Of a DNA stretch of 28,405 nt, positions 6,375 to 12,339 are shown in pieces. Where the stretch lies: the IMG/VR virus record IMGVR_UViG_3300045611_000251, positions 1 to 28,405 of that record; one strand, given 5' to 3'. Both the position numbers and the translations under genes were made by a program. Source of the DNA: a virus. How positions within the stretch are numbered: the stretch's first letter is position 1; every line of letters starts with the position of its first letter. The notes beneath the pieces were generated by a model. That model was not told the origin of the DNA. It did no database searches and worked only from the letters and a program-made list of their open reading frames with translations.

Positions 6375-6769
6375 CACTTTATCCTTAAGGACTCGATGAG
6401 TCTGATTATCTTCTCATCTTTATGATTACAGGAGATATTCAGCCCAGACGGGTGTGGGAGCATGACGAATATACGACTCATTACTCTCGTTGAGCGAATA
6501 CTCATCTTATGTATATCAAAGACTGCTCGCTGAGCAATTCTCCCTAATAGGATTATATATTTATACTTAGATATCTTTTTATCTAACTTATTACTACATA
6601 AGTATTTAGGAATAATATTTATGGCATCTGCATGCTCTCGAAATTCTCGATAGCTCTTATATCCGAGCCATTTCCATACTCGTCGAGCTGTCTGTCCTCT
6701 AGAGAACGGTCTGCATCGAGGATGCTTGTCGTTGAGCTTTTCTCCTATCACTATTATCTTCTTCGCCAT
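6374..6769 (-). CDS. Uracil-DNA glycosylase superfamily-like protein
   Basis: The 131 residues show the order of motifs expected of the UDG fold: IIVIGE at 5-10, a central strand YIILLGRIAQRAVF at 71-84, and LPHPSGLN at 104-111, the last matching the His-Pro-Ser loop of UDG enzymes. The usual family 4/5 start GEAPG is replaced by GEKLNDKHP, and the protein is short, so uracil excision is not assured. It overlaps the SIWFP protein (TGATG) and sits in one operon with the glycosyltransferase. That could mean a role in base recognition, editing or modification instead of repair. Confidence 0.6.
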   Translation of the reverse strand: MAKKIIVIGEKLNDKHPRCRPFSRGQTARRVWKWLGYKSYREFREHADAINIIPKYLCSNKLDKKISKYKYIILLGRIAQRAVFDIHKMSIRSTRVMSRIFVMLPHPSGLNISCNHKDEKIIRLIESLRIK

Positions 6770-6969
6770 CTCATCAGCCCTCTGATGTTGAGTATCTGGA
6801 GTGCCAGTGCTATCATCACGATGTAATATTGCTCGTTAGCTACGCCTATGTATCCCCAGATGCACTGATTGACCATGCTGAGATACCATAGGTTGATGTT
6901 CTTATTTCCAGTGAGATATACTGTGATGATTGTGATTATTGCAGCGATGTATCCTAACGCGGTTACGAT
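6754..6969 (-). CDS. Small two-helix membrane protein, apparent ATC start, 71 aa
   Basis: The frame encodes two hydrophobic segments (ALGYIAAIITIITVYLTG and YYIVMIALALQIL), an NLWYLSMVNQCIWGYIGVA centre and a basic RGLMRWRRR tail. The layout is like a common small phage membrane protein in which a tryptophan-rich middle joins two helices. No ATG, GTG or TTG lies before the first helix. The frame is closed by TGA within the end of ssb. AGAGGAG sits about 5 bases before ATC at 6969, so I placed the start there as the best non-canonical choice. The end overlaps the UDG-like gene by 16 bases. Confidence 0.6.
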   Translation of the reverse strand: MVTALGYIAAIITIITVYLTGNKNINLWYLSMVNQCIWGYIGVANEQYYIVMIALALQILNIRGLMRWRRR

Positions 6970-6971
6970 AC

Positions 6972-7316
6972 TTACTCCTCTTCTCGTCTTCCTCGAAGAA
7001 ACTGAATGTTCTCAGCAACTACCCTAGTCTTGGTCTGAGTCTTCCTATTCTTATCTTCCCAACTATCTTGATGAAGTCTGCCCTCGATGAATATAGGGTC
7101 GCCTTTACGCACGTATGTGTCCATCAACTCGGCAGTCTTTCCATACGCGGTGCATCCGGCAAAGGTAACATCTTCTTTCTGCTCTCCATCCTTAGTTCTA
7201 TATTGTCTATTCACGGCTATCACGAAGTTGAGTATCGCAGTTCCACTCTCTCCTCGCTGCATCTTAGGGTCAGATGTGATGTTTCCCATGAGCAATACCT
7301 TGTTCAAGCTAGGCAT
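6972..7316 (-). CDS. ssb: Single-stranded DNA-binding protein
   Basis: A 114-residue OB-fold SSB: the N-terminal LNKVLLMGNITSDPKMQ, then AILNFVIAVNRQYR, FAGCTAYGKTAELMDTYVRK and GRLHQDSWEDK match bacterial SSB. It coats single-stranded DNA during replication and recombination. The flexible tail and acidic DDDIPF-type tip are missing; the protein ends GRREEE right after the OB domain, as in some phage SSBs, so it may not recruit host partners in the usual way. The ATG overlaps the end of recT by 8 bases, consistent with coupled expression. Confidence 0.9.
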   Translation of the reverse strand: MPSLNKVLLMGNITSDPKMQRGESGTAILNFVIAVNRQYRTKDGEQKEDVTFAGCTAYGKTAELMDTYVRKGDPIFIEGRLHQDSWEDKNRKTQTKTRVVAENIQFLRGRREEE

Positions 7317-8295
7317 CTTGAGCCTCCTGACTTAGCCTGCGAATCAGTTCTGCAGCCATCTCCTCAGTGAGTTCTGAGAGAGTGCTCACGCCAAACTCTG
7401 CACCTATCCTGTTAAGTAACTCTTCGGCATAATTGCTCTTATACACTCGTTTAGCTAATTCTTTGATTGCGTTGTCTTGCTTGGTCGTGAGCTTATTTAT
7501 AGGCAACGGTGCTTCTTTTATCTCACTCTGTGCGTCATCTGCGTTGTTCCAGATTATCTCATCAGCCACCTCTGTCATGTCTGGGGCAATCTCCGTCTTC
7601 ACTGTCTCATCGGTGGATATCGCCTTCTCGCTCTCCACTGAGAGTGGGAGTAGCTTAGCTATGCGTTTTACTGCCGACTTCTTCCACATCTCTGTTGGCC
7701 AGATGGTCCATGGCGAGTATTGCGAATCGCCGGCCTTCGATGCCCGCTTTATCTTCTCTATCTCATCTCGCTGCATATATACGAATACTTTTTCATCAGC
7801 GAGCAGGTTCTTAGCTATGCAGTATACGCCCACCATCTCTCCACGCTCGCTGGATGCAGGGATGTGACGCAGTATCGGATTGAGTCCTTGCTCATACTGG
7901 AATTGGTCATGCTCATATACCACCTCTGCTGATAGGATGGTCGCTTGTCCAGAACGATTCACCAGCTCTATGAATCCTTTATATCCTATTATCAGCTGCA
8001 CCTCGAGAATCCCCTTGTTGACGAATGGGACTAGGTGAATGTGCCCGATGTTACCTGGCTGAAGTCCTAGTTGAGCTGTCTGAATCACCGCAGCAATCAA
8101 GCTCTTCTGTGAGCACTCGCGCAGCTTAGGATTCGTATTGAATATCATCGTGAAGATGCCCAGTAGGCGCTGGGGGGTAATCGTCTTGGGTAAAACCTGA
8201 GCGATGAGCTCCTTCTTCTTCTCAATGAACTCGGACACGGTAGTTATCTCCTGTCTCTGTATCATCTGGTTCACCTTGTCGGTATTAACGGTCAT
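7309..8295 (-). CDS. recT: RecT-family single-strand annealing protein
   Basis: RecT anneals complementary single strands after exonuclease resection. The 328 residues contain the family core: LLGIFTMIFNTNPKLREC, LIAAVIQTAQLGLQPG, HLVPFVNKGILEVQLIIGYK, and the downstream SPWTIWPTEMWKKSAVKRIAKLLP. The ATG at 8295 is preferred because AAGGAGGA lies about 7 bases upstream; a GTG at 8298 is also possible. The C-terminal 90 residues are acidic and variable. It is followed by ssb and preceded, after a small gene, by the YqaJ exonuclease, the usual exonuclease/annealase pair. Confidence 0.92.
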   Translation of the reverse strand: MTVNTDKVNQMIQRQEITTVSEFIEKKKELIAQVLPKTITPQRLLGIFTMIFNTNPKLRECSQKSLIAAVIQTAQLGLQPGNIGHIHLVPFVNKGILEVQLIIGYKGFIELVNRSGQATILSAEVVYEHDQFQYEQGLNPILRHIPASSERGEMVGVYCIAKNLLADEKVFVYMQRDEIEKIKRASKAGDSQYSPWTIWPTEMWKKSAVKRIAKLLPLSVESEKAISTDETVKTEIAPDMTEVADEIIWNNADDAQSEIKEAPLPINKLTTKQDNAIKELAKRVYKSNYAEELLNRIGAEFGVSTLSELTEEMAAELIRRLSQEAQDA

Positions 8296-8310
8296 CACTC
8301 ATCCTCCTTA

Positions 8311-8499
8311 TCAGTTGTTTGTCCACACGAACATCTCGTTGTTCTTTACGGCTATCCTCAGTTTTTCTACTGTGAATCCGGCTCGCTTAAATGCTGACCG
8401 AATTCCTTGCTTGATGGAAATTATACGAGTCGTGTTAGCTCCGCTTATGTCGATGATTACGCACTCGGTTGCCGATAGATACTTTATCTTGTTTACCAC
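8311..8499 (-). CDS. Hypothetical protein, GTG start, 62 aa
   Basis: A small alpha/beta-looking protein (YLSATECVIIDISG, then GIRSAFKRAGFTVEKLRIAVKNNEMFVW), with beta strands separated by one helix. It starts with GTG and has only a weak ribosome binding site. It lies between the exonuclease and recT with short gaps, so it is in the recombination operon. No family recognised. Confidence 0.55.
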   Translation of the reverse strand: MVNKIKYLSATECVIIDISGANTTRIISIKQGIRSAFKRAGFTVEKLRIAVKNNEMFVWTNN

Positions 8500-8577
8500 A
8501 TTGTTCCATATTCCGTGACTACATTTCCGGGTAACTATTCCTCAATGTGTGCGGGGCGCTCGGATACTCTAATCTGG

Positions 8578-9495
8578 TTATCCATCTCTCTCCTCCTTAT
8601 CATAAATGTTCAGCACGCGACTACGTGTCGCACGCGAGTATCTCTCATAAATCTCTGGAAGCTCATCTCTGAGCATGTCTATATTTAATCTTCGAGTTGA
8701 CTGATTCTTCCAGGATATCCTATATCTACTGGTAACTCCCTGCTCGTATTCTCCTAGCTTGGTCTTGATGACATTCTTCTGTTGAAGTATCTCTCGCTCC
8801 AGCACTCGCTTATCTGCCTCGAGACTGTCTAAGCTCTCCACCAGCGCATCCACGTCATCGCCCAGCTGAATCTGTTCTCTCTGTATAGCTTCAGGATATA
8901 GCTGGAATAAGATGTCGCTGTCCGATGCCGATATGGAGATAGGCATCACGTTCGTAGATACGAACTCGTCCCAGAACTTACGCTCCTTTGAGACTATGTC
9001 TGAGATTATCTTCTCGTCTCGCTCTATCTCTTTCCATACGAACTTCTGATTTCCTATGAGACACGCGATATACCACCTGTCCCATTCAGTCACGGCTAAG
9101 TAGTGATAGCACTGCAGGATATACTCGGCAGGAATCTCTTGCCCCTCCCACTCCCTATATCTCCACACGCTGGCTGTCTTGCACTCCAGTCCAGCCCGCT
9201 CACCCACTATCCTCCTATCGATGTTAGCTGCGAGATATGGGTATTGTCTGGAGAACATGGTCTCGTTGACTCGCTGCACCTTCTTTCCAGTCAATCTAGA
9301 GAAGCGCCTGGCCACATAGTCTTCGAGCTCTCTGCCCAACAGCTTGGCCTCGCTGTCTGAGTCGACCGCGGATATGCGCCCAGTCTTCTCAGCCCACAAC
9401 TGAAGCACTGACTTCCAACGAGACATGCCCAACGCTGCGGCTGCATCGCTCCCACCCAGATAATGTTTTCTCTGTGCCAACTGCTCAGCGTCCAT
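8578..9495 (-). CDS. YqaJ-like phage exonuclease (PD-(D/E)XK)
   Basis: The protein (305 aa) matches the YqaJ viral recombinase nuclease: GGSDAAAALGMSRWKS at 14-29, GRELEDYVARRF at 54-65 (Glu58), NIDRR with Asp93, LECKTAS with Glu104 and Lys106, and Gln128 followed by YHYLAVTEWDRWYIACLIG. These form the lambda-exonuclease-type active site that resects double-stranded ends 5' to 3' to make substrate for RecT. The last 110 residues are a coiled-coil-like tail. It overlaps the start region of the upstream 61-aa gene by about 11 bases and has GAGCGAGAGAG upstream. Confidence 0.9.
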   Translation of the reverse strand: MDAEQLAQRKHYLGGSDAAAALGMSRWKSVLQLWAEKTGRISAVDSDSEAKLLGRELEDYVARRFSRLTGKKVQRVNETMFSRQYPYLAANIDRRIVGERAGLECKTASVWRYREWEGQEIPAEYILQCYHYLAVTEWDRWYIACLIGNQKFVWKEIERDEKIISDIVSKERKFWDEFVSTNVMPISISASDSDILFQLYPEAIQREQIQLGDDVDALVESLDSLEADKRVLEREILQQKNVIKTKLGEYEQGVTSRYRISWKNQSTRRLNIDMLRDELPEIYERYSRATRSRVLNIYDKEERDG

Positions 9496-9670
9496 CTCTC
9501 TCGCTCCTTAATCTCTTAATCATCAAGAGCTCCTCATCTAAGAACTCGTTGATGTATTGGAGAAAAGTTTTCCTGAGACTGTTGAATACCTTGTCCTTCT
9601 CCAGCTTACGATAGCTCTCAGCCAGCCACTCCACCTCCTCGTTGCTGAGCAGTCTTCTCTTGTTCGCCAT
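9485..9670 (-). CDS. Small helical protein, first gene of the recombination operon
   Basis: The 61-residue product (MANKRRLLSNEEVEWLAESY and onward) is charged and alpha-helical with a basic end. I prefer the ATG at 9670, because GAGAGGAG lies about 9 bases upstream. An ATG at 9679 sits too close to the same site. It directly follows the extended -10 promoter at 9694-9702, so it is probably the first gene of the exonuclease/recT/ssb transcript. No recognised function. Confidence 0.6.
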   Translation of the reverse strand: MANKRRLLSNEEVEWLAESYRKLEKDKVFNSLRKTFLQYINEFLDEELLMIKRLRSERDGR

Positions 9671-9693
9671 CTCTATCATCTCCTCTCAATACT

Positions 9694-9702
9694 ATTATAT
9701 CA
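9694..9702 (-). promoter_or_regulatory. Extended -10 promoter (TGATATAAT)
   Basis: On the - strand TGATATAAT is an exact extended -10 element (TGnTATAAT). The region at the -35 position is T-rich but weak, as is usual for this promoter class. It lies in the 46-base gap between two - strand genes and about 25-30 bases before the start at 9670. It should drive the recombination and modification genes. Confidence 0.6.
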
Positions 9703-9725
9703 TACTATGGTCGTAGAGAAAAAAT

Positions 9726-9935
9726 CTAAGAGATGAGCGAGTCGTCGAACCTCAGGTGGCCAGAACTGAAGTCTAGCTTATTAGCCTTCTTGAATCTATT
9801 ACCTCGTCTCGACCAGTCGCGTATCTTCTTAGCTGTCCACAGCAAGTCGCCAGCAGTTATCCTCTTCATCTTCTTTACCTGGCTGAGATATATGAACGCC
9901 AGCTCAATCAGTGTCACGTCTATCTCGCACATCAT
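9726..9935 (-). CDS. Hypothetical protein, 69 aa
   Basis: The N-terminal half is helical and hydrophobic enough for a buried core (DVTLIELAFIYLSQVKKM), followed by a helix-turn-like stretch (ITAGDLLWTAKKIRDWSRRG) and a basic, Ser-rich end. AAGGAGG sits 7 bases before the first ATG at 9935. The start overlaps the stop of the upstream gene by four bases. A small DNA-binding role is possible but not shown by any clear motif. Confidence 0.6.
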   Translation of the reverse strand: MMCEIDVTLIELAFIYLSQVKKMKRITAGDLLWTAKKIRDWSRRGNRFKKANKLDFSSGHLRFDDSLIS

Positions 9936-10198
9936 CTCACCGCCTCCTTCGGGACTATCTTGAACACAACATCAGCGTCGAGAAGTCCCTTCGTATTTAT
10001 AGGTAAAGAATTATACTCTATTATTGTTCCTATGCCTTGTGCCACCACCTTATCCCATCCGCATCGACGGAAGTTACCGAATTTTGGATAAGCACAAGTC
10101 TTAAAACTTTTTCCCTCATCGCTCTTGAGGAAAATATAATAGAAGAATTTCCCATAGCGGGATTTCTGCGGCTTAATTTTTAGCACGGTTAAGCGCAT
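9932..10198 (-). CDS. Hypothetical protein, 88 aa
   Basis: A beta-rich small protein (MRLTVLKIKPQKSRYGKFFY, then GWDKVVAQGIGTIIEYNS and DADVVFKIVPKE). It has the alternating pattern of an OB-like or other small beta barrel with a basic N-terminus, but I cannot assign a family. GGGAGGTGAT upstream gives a strong ribosome binding site. It is 4 bases after the lysozyme-like gene and the two look co-transcribed. Confidence 0.6.
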   Translation of the reverse strand: MRLTVLKIKPQKSRYGKFFYYIFLKSDEGKSFKTCAYPKFGNFRRCGWDKVVAQGIGTIIEYNSLPINTKGLLDADVVFKIVPKEAVR

Positions 10199-10202
10199 GA
10201 TA

Positions 10203-10646
10203 TCACCTCCCTTGCTTGGCTAATTGTTTCCTCAAGTTGCCTAGCCAAAATTTATTTAATCTTTTCTCCGCCTTGCTTAGATTACCTGTCACAGGGCAAT
10301 AACGACTGGCTAAGAATGAAAGGAAGTCATCATATCTGTCCTGCCTTATAAAACGCTTGCGGTTGTTCCTTATGGTGTTGAAACAAATCTGGCGAGCTTC
10401 GGATATGGTAGAATAATTGACAGAGCGTATGCCATAGGCATATCGCGCCTTTGCTCCGCCCTCAATCACCCAGATAGCGTTGACTATCTGCGTATCAGAG
10501 TAATCTTCTGCCCTTGCAAGAGAGGTAAAAAAGCAGGCGATAACGATGAATAAAATTACCGCTCCGCAAGTGAGAAGTATCGCCCATCGCCAAAAATTTT
10601 TAATCCGGCATTCTTTTTCATCTACGAAGTCGAGATAGAGCCTCAT
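10203..10646 (-). CDS. Signal-anchored lysozyme / lytic transglycosylase-like protein
   Basis: Residues about 20-42 form a hydrophobic segment (WRWAILLTCGAVILFIVIACFF) followed by SLARAEDYS, either a signal-arrest-release anchor or a cleaved signal. The domain after it (IVNAIWVIEGGAKARYAYGI at 54-73, ARQICFNTIRNNRKRF, FLASRYCPV, LNKFWLGNLRK) has the order seen in small bacterial muralytic proteins of the lysozyme or transglycosylase type. Glu62 in EGG is the likely catalytic residue. It would cut peptidoglycan from the periplasmic side. It sits in the replication-strand block, away from the late genes. Wall cleavage at entry, or an early role, is as possible as lysis. Confidence 0.6.
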   Translation of the reverse strand: MRLYLDFVDEKECRIKNFWRWAILLTCGAVILFIVIACFFTSLARAEDYSDTQIVNAIWVIEGGAKARYAYGIRSVNYSTISEARQICFNTIRNNRKRFIRQDRYDDFLSFLASRYCPVTGNLSKAEKRLNKFWLGNLRKQLAKQGR

Positions 10647-10668
10647 GTCTCCCTCCTCTTAATTGTAG

Positions 10669-10854
10669 CTAATCTTTTTTATCCCTCTCGTGGTCTGGGT
10701 TATCTGGGTCATACTTCCTCTCCCTCTCCTGTATCTCTTTATTCACCTCTGACATCAAGTCGTGATTCTCGAGGTCATAGCGAGATAATACAACACAGGC
10801 ATCCCTGACCTTGAATAGGTCTTGCAAGTCATAAAGCGTAAAATCATACATCAT
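10669..10854 (-). CDS. Acidic small protein, 61 aa
   Basis: A highly charged protein with an N-terminal helical part (FTLYDLQDLFKVRDACVVLS) and a Glu/Asp/Lys/Arg-rich tail ending DPDNPDHERDKKD. Its start overlaps the end of the upstream 56-aa Cys-containing gene by 11 bases. A second ATG at 10851 has better spacing from the GGTGAGG site. No recognised function. Confidence 0.55.
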   Translation of the reverse strand: MMYDFTLYDLQDLFKVRDACVVLSRYDLENHDLMSEVNKEIQERERKYDPDNPDHERDKKD

Positions 10855-11014
10855 TCCTCACCCCCTCTCGGTATATTATGCACATTGACTTGAACATACA
10901 ATCCTTACACCCGTATCTAGCATCGCTGACGCACCCTCTGATGTAATGTTGCTCATAAATCAGGTGATAAAAAGGAAATTCAGGGGATGCGTCTTCGTTG
11001 ACGTTCAGCTCCAT
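10844..11014 (-). CDS. Cys-rich small protein, 56 aa
   Basis: ATG at 11014 follows GAGGAGGGAGAG. Cys28, Cys36, Cys39 and Cys45 (GCVSDARYGCKDCMFKSMC) could bind zinc or an iron-sulphur cluster. The spacing resembles the four-Cys site near the end of some phage PD-(D/E)XK nucleases, but no nuclease domain is present here. Translation continues into the next gene with an 11-base overlap. Function unknown. Confidence 0.6.
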   Translation of the reverse strand: MELNVNEDASPEFPFYHLIYEQHYIRGCVSDARYGCKDCMFKSMCIIYREGVRNDV

Positions 11015-11037
11015 GTCTCTCCCTCCTCTCAGTCGAC

Positions 11038-11169
11038 CTACTCTAGGTCTATGTCCGTGCTCTTACATCTGGGACACCTCGGGTCTCGCTTCGTGCTGAG
11101 CACTCTCCTGAACCTCTTGTTGCACTCTAGGCACTTGAGTCTAATCTTTCGTCGAGTCTTCTCTGCCAT
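11038..11169 (-). CDS. Mini zinc-ribbon protein, 43 aa
   Basis: The protein has two CxxC knuckles, Cys13-x2-Cys16 (KCLECNKRF) and Cys32-x2-Cys35 (RCPRCKS), about 15 residues apart, the classic zinc ribbon spacing, with basic surroundings and an acidic end. GGAGAGG lies before the ATG. It overlaps the end of the coiled-coil gene by 29 bases. Zinc ribbons of this size bind nucleic acid or protein partners. Here it follows two larger proteins with similar cysteine pairs. Confidence 0.7.
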   Translation of the reverse strand: MAEKTRRKIRLKCLECNKRFRRVLSTKRDPRCPRCKSTDIDLE

Positions 11170-11458
11170 CCTCTCCTCCTCTCTGCAGCTCGTCTATCTC
11201 TCTCCGGAGATGCTTGATGCGTTGCAGAGCTGCATCGTGCTTGCTCCTGGCATCATCTCTCTGCGCTATCACGCGCTTGAGCTCCTCCCTGAGATACGTG
11301 TTATCCGCCTTGATGTCGTAGTTCTCGGGGAGAGGCTTGTCAGAGTGCATGAGCTCGAACAGTTCAGCCTGCGCCTGAATCTTCAGCCTGGTGCATCTGT
11401 CCAGCTTGCTCTGCAGCTCTCTTATCACATCGTAAGCTCTGTCCAGTGTTATTCCCAT
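11141..11458 (-). CDS. Coiled-coil hypothetical protein, 105 aa
   Basis: Nearly the whole protein is a predicted coiled coil in two parts (DVIRELQSKLDRCTRLKIQ, then YLREELKRVIAQRDDARSKH and ALQRIKHLRREIDELQ), with an acidic C-terminus. GAGGAGGGTCACAG precedes the ATG. It is encoded directly after the amidotransferase gene and before the zinc-ribbon gene, so may be part of the same functional unit, but nothing in it reveals a catalytic role. Confidence 0.6.
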   Translation of the reverse strand: MGITLDRAYDVIRELQSKLDRCTRLKIQAQAELFELMHSDKPLPENYDIKADNTYLREELKRVIAQRDDARSKHDAALQRIKHLRREIDELQRGGEDGREDSTKD

Positions 11459-11472
11459 CTGTGACCCTCCTC

Positions 11473-12339
11473 TCAGTATCCTAAGTAGTCGTAGTCAGCC
11501 TTGCACTTCTTGCACATGTATCCCATCCTCGTCTGCGACAGCTCTCTTCGCTCATGCCAGTCGAAGCAGTTGCTGCACTGCTTCGCTTCTGACTTGACGG
11601 GCGAGTCATGGCGCAGGTGCTTCTTCCTGCACTTCGCACAGAGCAGCGTGTTCACGAACTTCCCCTGGGTCACGGTGCGCACGCTCTTGCTGCTTCCGCA
11701 CACGTCGCACGTGTCCAGCCATCCAGGCCACTCTCCATAGAGTGACTGCGTCTGCTCGAGGATGAACGGCTTGTAGGTGTGATTGGAGAACAGTAAGCCG
11801 TTGTCGTCTACGTATTCTCCGTAGAGGCGAAGCTCACCACGTCTGTCCAGTATGGCCAGCTTGTCTGAGCCTATGAAATTCTTCACCAGCCTGTCCACAG
11901 CTGGATTGTCCAGCGAGTCGCGTATGGCTGGATTGCTCAGTATCTCCATCACGAACTTCTGCGTGTCGCTGAACTTCTCGTGCCTAGCTAGGTGGCCGAT
12001 GACCCCGTTGTGAGCCAGCGCAGCGTTGCAGACTATCGTCGGCGCTCTCAGCATGCTCTTGTCACTGGTGATAGGAAACGGATGCCTGTTTCCCACGTCG
12101 GTGAGTCCGTGCGTAGCTAGGCGAAAGTGAATCACGCACGTGTCCTCGGTGCTCACGTTGTCCTTCATCCACTCGTGGAACTGGTCCGCATCTCGAAACG
12201 TCTTGTTGATGTGGACTCCCATCGAGTCAGACTTGTGCCACATCACTCCTATCCCATCCTTATTCACCCGCTGACACTGTCTCAGCGTGTCCAGGCTGGG
12301 ACAAGCGACCCCTGGCTTCTTCACTATGATTATGCACAT
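11473..12339 (-). CDS. Class II glutamine amidotransferase-like protein with zinc-ribbon tail
   Basis: The protein starts MCIIIVKK, so Met removal would expose Cys2 as the Ntn-type nucleophile. HFRLATHG at 71-78, NRHPFPI at 84-90, AHNGVI at 109-114 and SDTQKFV at 124-130 match the glutamine pocket and oxyanion motifs of class II amidotransferases, which release ammonia from glutamine. Residues about 205-288 add two zinc-ribbon-like parts: Cys211/Cys214 with Cys234/Cys237, and Cys255/Cys258 with Cys276/Cys279. It overlaps the amidoligase by 10 bases. Such pairs are known from bacterial and phage clusters thought to make amide or peptide modifications. GGAGGGG upstream is a strong start site. 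Confidence 0.85.
   Translation of the reverse strand: MCIIIVKKPGVACPSLDTLRQCQRVNKDGIGVMWHKSDSMGVHINKTFRDADQFHEWMKDNVSTEDTCVIHFRLATHGLTDVGNRHPFPITSDKSMLRAPTIVCNAALAHNGVIGHLARHEKFSDTQKFVMEILSNPAIRDSLDNPAVDRLVKNFIGSDKLAILDRRGELRLYGEYVDDNGLLFSNHTYKPFILEQTQSLYGEWPGWLDTCDVCGSSKSVRTVTQGKFVNTLLCAKCRKKHLRHDSPVKSEAKQCSNCFDWHERRELSQTRMGYMCKKCKADYDYLGY

Noticed and set aside
8535-8585. 16-codon open frame with a good ribosome binding site after the exonuclease gene
   Set aside because: Too short and without any protein-like pattern. It may only be a by-product of the GGAGAGAG sequence near the exonuclease end.
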